64,000 bases of DNA. It comes from Lactifluus volemus. Lineage: Eukaryota > Basidiomycota > Agaricomycetes > Russulales > Russulaceae. Of the stretch, positions 44,110 through 55,992 are shown one piece after another. The DNA is taken from positions 1-64,000 of the forward strand of contig WTXI01000146.1 of assembly GCA_022376515.1 (NCBI GenBank), read 5' to 3'. The notes beneath the pieces were generated by a model that was not told the origin of the DNA, did not search any database, and was given only the letters and a program-made list of their open reading frames with translations. The position numbers and the translations under genes are program-made. Within the stretch, counting starts at the first letter, position 1. The number at the start of each line of letters is the position of its first letter.

Positions 44110-46621
44110 CTATGCTGAACTCTCTGACGAGCCACCATCCTCACGGCTTAAAACGGTTGTGACGACATTTGAGAGTGACTGTTCTGGCTGTTGAGGATAA
44201 TGAGTGAGTTCCAGCTGACTTGACGCATTCCTGTCTTCATCCACCCGAGGAATTGCGACAGTTGTAGTAGCACTAGGATCCGAGAGCGACGCTATCTGTG
44301 AATGAACGGGTAGCAAGGTGGTGATTGGGGATAAAGATCCCGATGCCGATGTCGGTCCCTGAGGGGAAAAACGGTCGAAATCAACGACAGACAGGTTGGT
44401 GGATAAATGAAGTTGTCCAGTGAGCGGGCTGGTAGAGATCACCGATGGTGCGTCGGGCATAAAAGGAGGGTTGATAGCTATCTCATCGTCTTGTGGACTT
44501 GTACTGCCGCCAGTCACTTCCTGGGGAGGGAGAGGGATGATCCTGTTCCCAGGGGAGATAGTGGGGAGAGGAATGATATTGCTCTCAGGGGAGATAAGAG
44601 GGATGATAGTTTCTGGCAGGTCAAAGACATAAGCAGGTGGAGACGAATATGGAGGGCGTAAGTTGGAATGACTGGAATTCAACAGAGGCAAGGTGGTATA
44701 AGCAGTCCCTTGAGAGCGATGACCTGGGTTATTGCACGAAGGATATGACGACACGCTGAACTTGTTGAATGAGGGTGCCAAGGCGTCGTCCGTGCCTTGA
44801 TGTAAGTCCATGTAAAGACTGCGAAGCAGAAAGATAATAAAGTGGGGAATGCTTCCATCTCCGCTCTCCTTCGCTTTTGGAACAATTTCATTCCACAGGG
44901 AACAGAATTCGTGCTGCAGTTCGGGAAGAGTATTTTGTATGTCAAATTTCGAAGGTGGTCTCAGGGTGCACTCAGCCGCGTCGCTAGCTATACTCTGGTT
45001 GATGCCGGGAGAGTTCCAGATCAGGCGGGCCATGTGGATCCAGTTGGCGAGTAATACGCTATCATTACCATGTGCAAGATACTTTCGAACGTCGTAATTC
45101 GATTCGCCCAGTTGGTCCGCAGCGAGTTCAACCCAACGATCGTCCTTTTCATCGAGGTTCGCGATGATGTCGGTGACGAAGGCTTGTGCACACAAGCCAA
45201 TCTCCTCACCAGCTCTATTTGGACGTCTCAGAGTGCGCCCAATTTGAACGGTTCGCAGAAAACTGTATTCCGTGGCCACAGAAAACAGGTCCCCTAAAGC
45301 TGTGACTTGGGTTTCATCGGCAATCTTCACGCACATTATAAATCGTCGAGTTTTGTCCGACTCGGTGACCGAACTAGATGACAGAGTACGTTTCAGGAAT
45401 GCGACCAGAGCTGAAGAAAACTTCCTGCTGGAGCCCAATATCGCAAAACTACGTAGGGGATCCTGGACGATTTGGTTTGAGTTATAAAAGTCATGGATGT
45501 ACCCGAAAAACCGATCCAGTTGATCATCCGAAGCGAAAGTATGGGCGTCAAATGTCCACTTCAGGATGAAGCTGTCGACTCTCGTCGAGCCTTCAGTAAC
45601 CTCCTCTCCTGCAATCTTCATGATACCTCTTGAAAACCCTACAGAATAGTTGTTGACTGGGTCACGAGAGTGCTTCGAGGAGAATAGATATAATACGATG
45701 GCATATACGCGAAAGACCAGGGAGGAAAGTGGTGAATAGTATGGGCTGTCCGCCCGCAGAATTGGCATGATTGTGATGACAACGTACGACACTGCAGAGG
45801 CCGCGACCCACCAAACTACAGCTTCGAAGGCAGTGCGATTGATGTTGAAGAGATATGTGAGTATGCCGGCAAAGAACAGGAAGAGGGAAATGTGTATCAG
45901 AGAGGGTATCGCTTCTGCCACCGATGAAAACCGCAGGCTTTCAACCCCATGGGCAAAGAATGCACGCATCCGCGCCCCATCGTGTGGGCTGCAATGTGAC
46001 CTTTGAGTAATCCAGAGGTATCGACGGGCCCATTGTTGTAACATTGTCACCAGCATGGCACAGGTAAGACTGATAGTCAAACTCAAGAACAAGAGAGAGT
46101 TCACCCAGACTATGTGATTTGGGGGAGAGAAGGTCGGTGGGGTGACTGGGGTGATAGCGATGGATGGCCGAGATACATTGGAGTCTGAGAGAAGCTGATT
46201 CTTATAGATGTTCTCGAGATAGAATGCGGATGTATCCTGGGGGTTTGGCTTGAGTTCGGGGACGGTCACCGTAATCAATATCGCAACCGCAACCGAGAAT
46301 AAGCCGGTCTATTATTTTTTATGTTAGCCGAAGTGAGATGAAAGCTATGCTGAGGACTAACGAAGATGAGAATACCGTTGGCATCTTTTTGCCAGCGTTG
46401 GGCCATCTTTTTGTCTTCTTCCTCCGTCATCTCGCGATACATTTTGAACAGAGGAAATGAGGTATCAGAAAATTCGTGTTGTTCCTCATCCTTCCTCGTA
46501 CTGAAGATTTCACCTAGTGTGCACGGTAGCGAAATTCGCGAGGACGAGACCGGAGGTCAGATAACGTACCTGTACGACTCGGAGGAGACATGTCGAGAAC
46601 GTGAACATCGAGTTGTGCCAT
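44110..46621 (-). CDS. DUF6535 membrane protein, copy 4 (long tail)
   Basis: Three exons: 46621-46570 (MAQLDVHVLDMSPPSRT), 46513-46362 (ending QKDANGILIF), 46308-44110; phases 1 and 0; 800 aa, the longest intact copy. Membrane part: TGLFSVAVAILITVTV, FLSLTISLTCAMLVTMLQQW, IHISLFLFFAGILTYLF, VVWWVAASAVSYVVITIMPI. The soluble part has a conserved FDIQNTLPELQHEFCSLWNE. The C-terminal ~230 residues are Ser/Pro/Ile-rich and contain near-repeats of LPETIIPLISPESNIIPL type. The upstream side carries a GST last-exon relic (46806). Role unknown. Confidence 0.88.
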
Positions 46622-46805
46622 AGAAAAAAGCCGTCTACAATGATTCGGCGGGGGATTGGACTACTAGTATACTTCGTGGTTCAGAGGAAGGAAACGAGCG
46701 ACAGAACCCAAATAGCACAGTGGGCAGTTATAGCACTGGATTATCGGAACATGAGGTCAGGTGACTATCACGTGAATTGAATGATGAACATTGAACAGTT
46801 GAATA

Positions 46806-46895
46806 GGTAACTTATGCTTTTAATTGACCTGATACGAGCCAAGTTACGGTTGCGAACGCAGTCAATTCTGAGCGTGGACTGCCTCAGTTGGAAAT
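46806..46895 (+). pseudogene. GST last-exon relic
   Basis: ATGCTTTTAATTGACCTGA... followed by ACGAGCCAAGTT and a degraded CTGCCTCAG match exon 5 of the GST gene (37990-38059) with substitutions, an in-frame TGA and a small insertion. Nothing else of the gene is visible here. Confidence 0.6.
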
Positions 46896-47974
46896 AGGAT
46901 AATAAATTCTAATATCGTGGTATAAATCCGTTTTTATTTTTTACATCTTGGAACTGAATGCGCGAAGGTGACTGCGAGGATTGATGCATTGATGTATTGA
47001 TACTCGAAGTGCTCCAGTGTGGAAAGGGAGAACAAGTTCCGTATTTTTTACGCTTCTGGACCCACCATACCGCAATACAGTAGTATCGCTATCATGATAT
47101 AGAACCCAATATCAAGTTATCTCTCTCAAAGAGGACTACCAATCGCTCACACCCCACACTGGCAGCGTGACGTAAGCTCGATGGACGTGATTGTGGGCCG
47201 ATGACGTTCAAACGCGACGTGCCTTGCGACTTGAGAATAAACTCTAAAAATTCAGAGCACTTTAATTCAGCAAAAAAGTGTAGACGAGATAGCTAGTCGC
47301 CTGCAGGGGATGATAGAGAGCGAAAGGGGCCGGTCATAACGATATCGGTAGCGCAAATTTTGCGGGCATCTTCGATACCTACGGAACTGGCATGGACAAT
47401 TGCACGTTGACGGTCAGAGGTGGTTTTTGGAAAGAACAAAGTAAGTTGTCTCAAAGTATTCGTGCAACCCAAAGCGACGGTGGTGACCCTAAAGTAGATA
47501 GAGTTAGACGTCCAGCAGTAGAAAGGTGCCAAGCGCGAAAGGGAGGAAAGCACTGGGATGATATTGTTGTGTGAGAGGCAAAAACTCGAGCAGCAACGCA
47601 CCTTTGCCATCCTTTTAACGGTTCAAAACTCCACCGCACGGATTGACAACTGGAGACACAACGGCGTCACTAACAGAGGCATGCGTCGTCGGTTGCCACG
47701 GATTATAATGGATGGCCCTGAATTCGGATGTCTGATACTCCTGAGTTTAGTGACACTGCTTCGTTTGTAAAGTTGTCTCAATAGGTCTCAGGTAAGATAC
47801 AAAGATCTTGTAAATCCGATGTTTCGTTGCTGTATCCCATAGCCTCTGAACCAAACACCGTAGTTGGACATTGTCTACGCATTGCCTGCGTTTCATTTGT
47901 AAATCGTCGTAGAATTTTAAAGCTATCTCCAGCAACGGCTCGGCGAATCACGTAGTAGAACAACGCTCGTCGAG
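46896..47974. other. Intergenic, possible unknown fragment at 47293-47610
   Basis: A minus-strand frame at 47610-47293 encodes 105 residues (VTTVALGCTNTLRQLTLFF, then VGIEDARKICATDIVMTGPF) that look protein-like but match nothing I know. Otherwise no gene is seen. Confidence 0.3.
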
Positions 47975-48830
47975 CTCATTCAAGCACTCTCGCCGTACTC
48001 ATTCAGTCCTGTAATGAAGTGTTAGGGAAGTACTGGTAATACTAGACGAACACTTACCCAGGGAACCGTCCCCACCACTCTGCCGAAGTACGACTGAGGC
48101 TTTCCCCATCGCGTCGGCAATACGGGACGGCTGAAGACCAAGGTGACTGCCGGCGGCGGCGGCGGCGAAGGAATTGCCGATGTTAAAGAAACCATACTCC
48201 TGGAAGGGCTTCGGGAGCACTCCGATGTGCTTCAATAACGAGGAAAGGAGTCAAGGGTAAGGTTCATACTTCATCGACGTACTTGGCGACCACTATGGCG
48301 CTGACGAATGCTACCGGTGGCTGATGGTCCTTGAAGAACGGGTGCTAGACACACACCCTCCGGGCTGAAATCATACCAAAGATAGTGCCAGGAGCAGAAA
48401 GGCATCTGGTAGAGAAGAAACTTGACGGCAGAGGCGATGCGTTGCTTGGCATAGTCGTCTGGAATAGAGCTGCAGTCCTTCAGAGTAGGCAAACGTATCT
48501 TCTCCATCACAAGGAAGTAGCATCCTTTCACGCGATGGACGTTATAAACAGCGGCGATGCGAGGAGCCGAGCTGTCATTCTTCTTGGCAAGAGCGTGAAA
48601 AAACGACTGAGTGATTGCCTCGTCCTAAATTCCGTACTTGACGAACAAGGTGGGTTGTCCTGGGCGATCGAAGTCGAAGTGGTTGGTCTTGTTCCTCTGG
48701 GCTGGTGAAAGGCTCCCGAAGTACTCGACGACTTTTTCAAACTCGTCGGGAACGATCTATCATGTCGTTAGAAACAACGCGGATGGAGGAAGGATCAAAG
48801 GCAAAATAAAAAAAAGTACTCGTTCATGAC
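47975..48830 (-). pseudogene. Small-molecule-kinase-like (APH-type) pseudogene
   Basis: From about 48775 the minus strand reads VPDEFEKVVEYFGSLSP and QPTLFVKYGI, then an in-frame TAG. It continues DEAITQSFFHALAKKNDSSA, PRIAAVYNVHRVKGCYFLVM and YAKQRIASAVKFLLYQMP. A frame change then gives PGTIFGMISARRVCV, a second TAG, and HPFFKDHQPPVAFVSA. An exon after a small intron reads IGVLPKPFQEYGFFNIGNSF. The pattern resembles a family of aminoglycoside-phosphotransferase-like kinases common in Agaricomycetes (family call from memory). Two nonsense codons and a frameshift make it inactive. Confidence 0.55.
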
Positions 48831-49503
48831 CAGTTTGAGCCCCGGGCCGGGGTTGAAGCTCCGCACGTGACTGGAGCCGCATCTTACGTTTACTTGTACT
48901 ATGATCAAAATTGCGGGCTGCATTAAGTTAAGATGGGGAGCAACACGGGTGAAAGGTGGCAGAGTCTCTTAGAAGAAATAATGGCAATCCAAATCCATCT
49001 TTCGGTCTGTATACTTTCCATGTAGGAAGTGAATGCCCTGTGCAGAGGCAAGCACGTACGTTGATGAGCCTGAGACTCGAAGAGCTCCAGTATGGAAAGG
49101 GAGTTGCGGTACTGTATAGGTTTCGTATTCTAAATCGACCAATTATTACAATAGTCTACACAATACGGGTCGCATAAAACAAGGAACGAAAATATTAGCT
49201 GGAGAGGGTACGGAGCGTAATAAATACAACAGGAAGCAAAACTACAGGCAATACAACCTGTTTATAATCGATAAGTTCCGTGGAAACGCAAAAAATCCAA
49301 TGCGCACTTTAACCCTTGGCAAAGCTCATCGCCGAGCTATCCACAGGAAGGTTGAGACTCCGCAAAAGAAAAAGCTGAAAAGGCAATGTATCAAAGTCTT
49401 GTCGTGATGAACCACAGCTACGACTCACTTCGACCATCTAGAGACTAGGCGATCGTTTCTGGGATGGTATTGCCCTGGAGGTGAAATGATGGTTGCCTGC
49501 ATG
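48831..49503. other. Intergenic spacer near DUF6535 copy 5
   Basis: A segment near 49030-49110 (GAAGAGCTCCAGTATGGAAAGGGAG) resembles 46990-47030 and, less closely, 53390-53470, so it is part of the repeated unit. No gene is seen. Confidence 0.4.
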
Positions 49504-51531
49504 TCAAAGCCTATTACTAGACGAATCTGGGAGGGTGCTGCCAGTGGTTTGGGTTGGAAATAATGGAAACAAGGGAATGACGACGGTTTCTTGGGAGCGA
49601 TGGTGTGGGTTATTACACAAAGGATATGATGACACCCTAAATCTATCGAACGAGGGTGTCGGGGCGTCATCAGTACCTCGATGTAAGTCCTCATAAAGAC
49701 TCCGAAGTAGGAAGAGGATAAAGTGGGGAACGCTTCCATCTCCACGTTCCTGCGCTTTTGGAACAATTTCGTTCCATAACGAACAAAGGTCGCGCTGCAA
49801 TTCAGGAAGAGCATTGTGTATGTAAAATGTCGAAGGTGTTCGTAGGATGCACGAGGCAGCATCGCTAGCCATGCCCTGATTAATCCTGGAAGGGGAACTC
49901 GAGATCTGGCGGGCCATGTGGATCCAGGTGGCGAGTAACACATTATCGTTTCCACGCGCGAGATACCTTTGAATGTCAGCGTTCGATTTACCCAATTGGT
50001 CCGCGGCGAGTTCAACCCAAGGGTCGTCCTTTTCCTCAACGTTCGCAATGATGTCGGCGACAAAGGTTTGTGCACACAAGCCAATCTCACCGCCAGTTCT
50101 AGTCAGATTTCTCAGAGTGCGCCCCACTTGAACGGTTCGCAAGAAACTATACTCTGCAGCCTCGGAAAACAAGTCCCGTAATGCGGTGCCTTGGGATTCA
50201 TCGGCAATACCCACGCACATTACGAACCGTCGTGTTTTGTCCGACTCTGTCACCAAATTGGATGACAGAGTACGTTTCAGAAATGCCACCAAAGCTGAAG
50301 AAAACTTCCTGGAGCCTAATGTCCCAAGTCTACGTAGAGGATCCCGAATGACTTGGTTTGAGTTATAAAAGCCATGGATATACTCAAAAAACTGATCCAA
50401 TTGTTCATCAGAGGCGAAGGTATGGGCATTGAATGTCCACTCCAGGATGAGGCCATCGATCTCCGCCGACGATTTTCGAACAATCTCTTCTGCTACCTTC
50501 TCCAATCCTCGGGTGCATCGTTTGAAATACTCGTCGCTCAAGCCAAATAAGTGCTTCGACGCTCTAGAGCTGAACCAAGAAAGCCAGCCGAGAATTAAGA
50601 ACGTTGGTCCTAATATGCCGGCATGAACCCGAAAGGCCAGTGAAGAAAGTGGAGCATAGTATGGGCTGTCCAGCCGCAAAATTGGCATAAATGTGATGAG
50701 CATGTATGTCACTGCGGATACTGCAATTGACCATGCTACGGCGCAGAAGACGGCGTGATTGACATTGAAGAGGTATATGAGAAGGCCGGCAAAGAAGAGG
50801 AAGAGAGAGAGGTGGATCAGGGCGGGTATGGTTTCTACCACACGGGTAAAGCCCAACTTCTCAACACCGTGGGCAAAGAACGCACGAATCCGGGCTTCAT
50901 CGTGTGGGCTGGAAGGTTCCCTACGAGTGATCCTGAGGTACCGGCGGGCCCATTGCTGTACTAATGTCGCCAGCATAGCGCAGGTAAGACTGATAACTAT
51001 GCTCAAGAACCAGAGCGAATTCACCCAGATCACGTATGTCGGTGGAGAGAATGGTGGTGGCACAGCGGGGGTAGTGGGAATGGGTGATCGAGGTTCGTTG
51101 GAATCGGCAAGAAGTTGAAGCTGATAAATATTCTGGAGATAAAATGCGGAGGTGTCCTGGGAGTTTGGCCTGAGGTCGAGGACTGTCACTGCGACGAAGA
51201 ATGCGACGACAGCAGAAAATAAACCAGACTAAAGTTTTCATTTGGTGGTTGAGTTATATGGAGGTTAACTGAAGACTCACGAAGATGAGAACGCCATCAG
51301 CACTCTTTTGCCAGCGCTCGGCCATCTTGTCGTCCTCTTCTTCCGCCATTCTTAGATACATGTTGAAGAGAGGAGCTGAGCTGTCAGCATACTCATCGCG
51401 CACAGAGTGAATGGGGAGAGCTGGTTCGTAGGTTGGCTATCTTCATGAGGGCAAGGCTGAGGAATGAGAAATATACCTGTGTGGCTCACTTCCTGCGGGG
51501 TGTTGAGGACATGGTCACCAGGTTGCATCAT
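49504..51531 (-). CDS. DUF6535 membrane protein, copy 5
   Basis: Three exons: 51531-51477 (MMQPGDHVLNTPQEVSHT), 51420-51281 (ending QKSADGVLIF), 51228-49504; phases 1 and 0; 639 aa, unbroken. Exon 3 starts SGLFSAVVAFFVAVTVLDL. Further membrane segments are WFLSIVISLTCAMLATLVQQ, IHLSLFLFFAGLLIYLF, FCAVAWSIAVSAVTYMLITF and possibly VHAGILGPTFLILGWLSWF. The soluble region resembles copy 4 closely (KTRRFVMCVGIADE, VGRTLRNLTRTGGEIGLCAQ), so copies 4 and 5 are sister genes. The tail is short. The acceptor of exon 2 (51421) was chosen by phase and by agreement with the other copies. Confidence 0.87.
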
Positions 51532-52839
51532 TGAATAGATATTGTGTTCTAAATCATAAGGGAACGAGATTGGTTGTAGGTTGAGGCGGAAGGGAGGGAG
51601 AAACACCCGGCATTTGTAAAAGAGCAACGAGACAACAATGCACGTTTGTGCAAATGGCTAAGGCGAGTAAGGAGTTCGAGGCACTGGGACGCAAAACGCG
51701 TGGCACGTCCACAGCTACGTCCTGCCTCAAACCACATCTCGCCACAATGCATCGTTACAAAGCTCTCGCTTTCCACCCACACTCGGCGTCGAGCATTGTT
51801 GGGTAGTCTATTTTGTTCCTTTACTCTATCCTATTATTGTCGCTAATCATGTATAGTATGGTACACACGTCATAAACCTCAATGGTCCCCTCAAATTGTA
51901 GTATCGAAGCGTCCTAGGTTTCCCTTCTCCTCAGTCTTGCATGCAATTCCAGAAGCATCGTCAGCATAAAGTCTCAGCGCCCCACTTTCTCAGTGCTTCG
52001 TGATCAAAATCCTCTATTCTTCCTGAACTACCTCCTTTCGGCTACCTCTTCACTTAGGACAGCACTTGTACCCTCGCGGCCCAGCCTACAGTAAAATTTT
52101 TACAGTGAGAGAAACCCTGCATCTGCGAGGCAACGCCTCTTCAAACACGACGTTTCGGGCTCGACTTAATGCCATGCGGTGCACCAACACGCGCGTGTAC
52201 ACGAGGCAGCTAGCGTTCATCCTAAACTTATGTCTACCATATTTACAAGAGTAGACATCAATTCTCACAATGAAAACGCAGATATTATATGGTCATAAAG
52301 ATTCAACAAGTTTCTCTGCCTTCCGCTCTGTCTGGACGATGGTTACCAACTTCCCAATCAACGCACCTACAACACTACGTGCTGCCTGTTGGATAGGGCG
52401 CTAAACAGAGGGCATAACATGAAAACCTTCCCGCAGTACGACACCACGCCTGTGCACACGACTCTCGTATGGCCCCAGTCTTGAACCTAGGTCTAAATAC
52501 AACCCCCCTCTCGGCACGAACATGCGACCAACGACAAAAATGACTACACCTCCGCAACGCTTGTCAGGGATACCCCAGAGATAGACAAACGCTTACCCAC
52601 GCCTGAGCCTGGCCCATTCATCCCCACAACGAGCCCGCTGCACCGTGGCGACGCTAAAGTGGCATGTGATGATCGGAAACAATAGTCGGCGAACGCTTTC
52701 AGTACGACTCGGATGCAATTCGTCGTTCGTATCCAAGTCTTCTTTGTCCAAAGACGGCTTGTTTACGCTCGCAACAGCCACGGTCTGGAACGATAAACCG
52801 TAACGCTGTCTCTTTTGGTGGCTCCACAACCCTTCGCAT
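51532..52839. other. Intergenic, no gene seen
   Basis: Only short frames without motifs. Contains the upstream region of DUF6535 copy 5. Confidence 0.45.
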
Positions 52840-53338
52840 CGGCATTCTAAATGCTTTTACAGGCGCAAAAATCCGGAACGTCAGATAGCCCACACAGAGA
52901 AAATTTTCTGCAGCGCCGAAACACTTTACATCTCCCTCGAACTCGAGCGCGGGGAGCGTGACGACGGGTGGTGTAAGTTCTGGTCTGAGGGTGGAGGGTT
53001 TTGAGCTGGAACCCGAGTCCGAAGTGATGATGGCAGGACAGAACCTTGTGAGTGTAGCGCGTTGTCTTTCAGCTTCTCTCGTACGTTGGAGCTGTGGCAT
53101 GATCGAACGGGCATTCCGAGCTGGTGGCATTATCGCGCTTTTTGAGCTGCATGCGGGGTCAAAAGTCAACGCGTGGATGGAAAGGCTTTTTGCGCACAAG
53201 GTGACGTGCAACATCGAGGAACGCTGATCGGGACAGCGTGAAAGGTGAGCCACATTTTGCGTCTCGGGTCATTGAGTAGGTATGCTTCAGTCCTAATACG
53301 AGCGAAGTTGCAAACGCGCATGGACTGCCTTAGGTATT
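52840..53338 (+). pseudogene. GST pseudogene (exons 3-5)
   Basis: Degraded counterparts of GST exon 3 (TTACAGGCGCAAAAATCCGG), exon 4 (GGTGGCATTATCGCGCTTTT, then GTCAACGCGTGGATGGA) and exon 5 (GTATGCTTCAGTCCTAATAC) occur in the right order and spacing, with stops and indels. It is convergent with DUF6535 copy 6, the arrangement of the intact GST with copy 3. Confidence 0.7.
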
Positions 53339-53890
53339 ACTATGAGTAAAAAAAGTAGTATATCCTTTCGCTGTTATACTTTACACGGTTCCGAGTCTGT
53401 GCGGGCAACTGAATTTGCGACGGCGACTGAATGGAGTAAGTTGTTCCATTATGGGAAGGGATTACAGGTTGTACCCAATTATCGATTGATTCAATCACAA
53501 CAGCCTGTCTGTACACTACAAGACATGATGCGGGGGGGATATAATCGAAAAGTGCATCTGGTGTAAAGAAAATGTAGGAAATGTTCGAGTCAGGCCAACC
53601 ACAAGAGCGCTAGGCCTTGTACAACTGAGAACATATATCAGGGGCCCGCAACGACTAATCGATGAGCCACGACTGAGACTCACCTTGGTCAGAAGTCCTA
53701 AATGGTTGTGATGACACTGGCAGCTGACGATTCTGATTCATGAGGGTAACGGGAAAGTTCGAATTGGTTGGAAACGGTCCTAAATTAACGCATTCCGGAA
53801 ACTTCAATGGATGTGGTAACACTTGGATCCGAGAAAGAGATGACCGAGAACAGATGGGTTTGGGGGGGGGGGGGGGTTGGAGATGGAGAT
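53339..53890. other. Spacer downstream of DUF6535 copy 6
   Basis: Contains a G-run of about 16 at 53860-53875 and degraded Ser/Pro-tail coding sequence of the DUF6535 family beyond the stop at 53891. No other gene. Confidence 0.4.
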
Positions 53891-55788
53891 TCATGCGATA
53901 GTGGGTTCCAGCGGGTCAGAGACATGATGAGATAGGGATCCATCCGAAGGGGGTGGGACATGGGTCGATGGGCCAGCGCACAAAGGGTACCGCGATACGT
54001 CCCACCTGTTGAAGAGGGTTGGGCCATGTAACGCATTGTAACATTCGGAAACAAGGAAGAGCATGAAGTGGAGAACGCTTCCATCCGACGAGTCCCCAGT
54101 CTTCGCCCTTTCTACGATTTCATTCCACGTTTCACAAAATCGGTCCTGCAATTCAGGGAGGGTATCTCGTATGGAAAACCCAGAAAGGGATGGTAACATG
54201 TATTGTGCGATGGACCACTTGGCGGAGGGTGAGGCGTTCAAGATCTGGGTGGCGATGAGATTCCAGTTGGCAAGTAACAAGTTATTGCGATTTTGAGTGT
54301 AGTTTTCACTAATGACGTCTTCCAATTCTCCCAATTGCTTCGCAGCGAGTTTGATCCAACCGTCACCCCCATCCTCCGCGGATACGGTCACTAGAACGTC
54401 CGCAATAATCGTTTGTGCGAGTAAGCCCATCTTCCCATTCTCGCTGAGAGATTGCCCCACATCAACGGTTTGCACGGCCTTTCGGTACTCGGTGTGAGAA
54501 AATAGGTCCAATAAGCCTAAACTATTGGCCAGATCTGCAACCTTCAGGTACGTTTTGAACTGATCCATTATTGTCTGGTCGAGGAGTGAAGTGAGTGAGA
54601 AAGTGCGCTTCATGAAAGCCACCGAGACCGAAGAAAACTTCATGGAGTCCATGTCGCAAGAATATCGTGGGAATCCGAGACGATTTTCGAGCCATAAAAC
54701 CCGTGGATGTCGTTGAAGAACTGACCCAGTTCTTTACCTGAGGCCAGGACATGGGCGTCAAGCGTCCAATTCAGGATGAAGCTGTCAAACGTCGACGAAT
54801 CGCTGGAAACAATCTCTGCCGCCATCTTCTCGATACCTTTAGAAAACCCGAGGGAATATTTAGCGGCATGGTCACGAAGGCGCTTCGAGAAAGAAACCGG
54901 GTATAATAGCCAGGCATATATTGGAAAGGTCCCAAAGGAAAATGGGGAATAGTATGGGCTATCCGCCCACACCATTGGTGTGATTGTGATGATCAGGTAC
55001 GCAGTGGCAGCGACGGCGATCCATCCAACTACGAAGTAAAAGATGGTGCGATTGATATTGAAGAGGTATATGAGAAGGCCGGTGAAGAACAGGAAGAGGG
55101 AAGTGTGTATCAGGAGGGTCATGACGTCTGATACCGATGAGAAGCCCAGCCTATCGACACCACGGGAAAAGAATGCACGAATCCGGGCCACATCGTGTGG
55201 CGTGTGCCCTAGTTTCTGGGAGACCCGAAGGTATCGGCGGGCCCATTGCTGTAACATTAGTGCCAGCATAGCAGAAGTAAGGCCGATAGTCAAGCTCAAG
55301 AACCAGAGAGTATTGACAATGACGATGTAATTCTGGGGAGAGAAGGGCGGCGGAGTAACTTCCGTGGGTGGCTGAGATGGGTTGGTGTCGGCGTGAAGCT
55401 GAAGCTTATAGATATTTTCAAGGTAAAATGATGAGGTCTCTTGAGGATTTGGCTTGAGGTCGAGGACGGTCACGGCGAGCAATACCGCAACGGAAGCAGA
55501 GAATAGACCGGTCTATCATTTTTGACTTGAGGTGATGGGAATGTTTGTTATAAGCTGAGGACTCACAAAGACAAGAATGCCGTCAGCATCTTTCTGCCAG
55601 TGTTCGGCCATCTTCTCGTGTTCTGTCTCTGCTACGCGGGAATAATTGTTGAAGAGAGAAGCTGAACTATCAGCGAGTTCAGGCGCGGGTGGCAACAGTA
55701 GATCTCAAGTCCAGGTTAGGAAAGACAGCAAAGGTCAAGGGAGAGAAAACATACTTGTGGACTCAGGGTCATTATGTGGTGGTGACAT
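53891..55788 (-). pseudogene. DUF6535 gene, copy 6 (1-nt deletion)
   Basis: Exons 55788-55755 (MSPPHNDPEST), 55703-55567 (ending QKDADGILVF), then exon 3 from 55512. Exon 3 is open to 54640 and continues in the next frame to 53891. The switch is one missing base at 54650/54651: copy 7 has TCCAATGTCGC, copy 6 TCCATGTCGC. Upstream of it lie TGLFSASVAVLLAVTVL, WFLSLTIGLTSAMLALMLQQ and IHTSLFLFFTGLLIYLF. Downstream continues as copy 7 does (KFSSVSVAFMKRTFSLTSLL). Copies 6 and 7 are the most similar pair. A truncated 4-TM protein could still be made. Confidence 0.85.
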
Positions 55789-55992
55789 TGAAGCGTCCAA
55801 TGTTTATTTCAGGAACAGCCAACACTCGGAGATAGTTAAATTGGCTTTGGCATGTTTGGCTATCTTTGTCAAGATGATCAGCCAATAGCAGAAAGCCCTT
55901 AGTGCACGCAGGCTGCACGCGGCTTCGGCAAAACCCCGGGAATACACGGTCTATTGTACTTGTATCTCTACCGTTTATCCTTTTGCCCAGTA
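55789..55992. promoter_or_regulatory. Divergent promoter between DUF6535 copy 6 and MINDY B
   Basis: Only 204 bp separate the two start codons. It carries AGCCAATAGCAGAAAGCCCTT near 55880, matching the 40583-40938 region and 63165-63190. Confidence 0.5.

Noticed and set aside
52699..53253. 184-aa minus-strand ORF
   Set aside because: It lies antisense to a recognisable GST pseudogene and has no family features.
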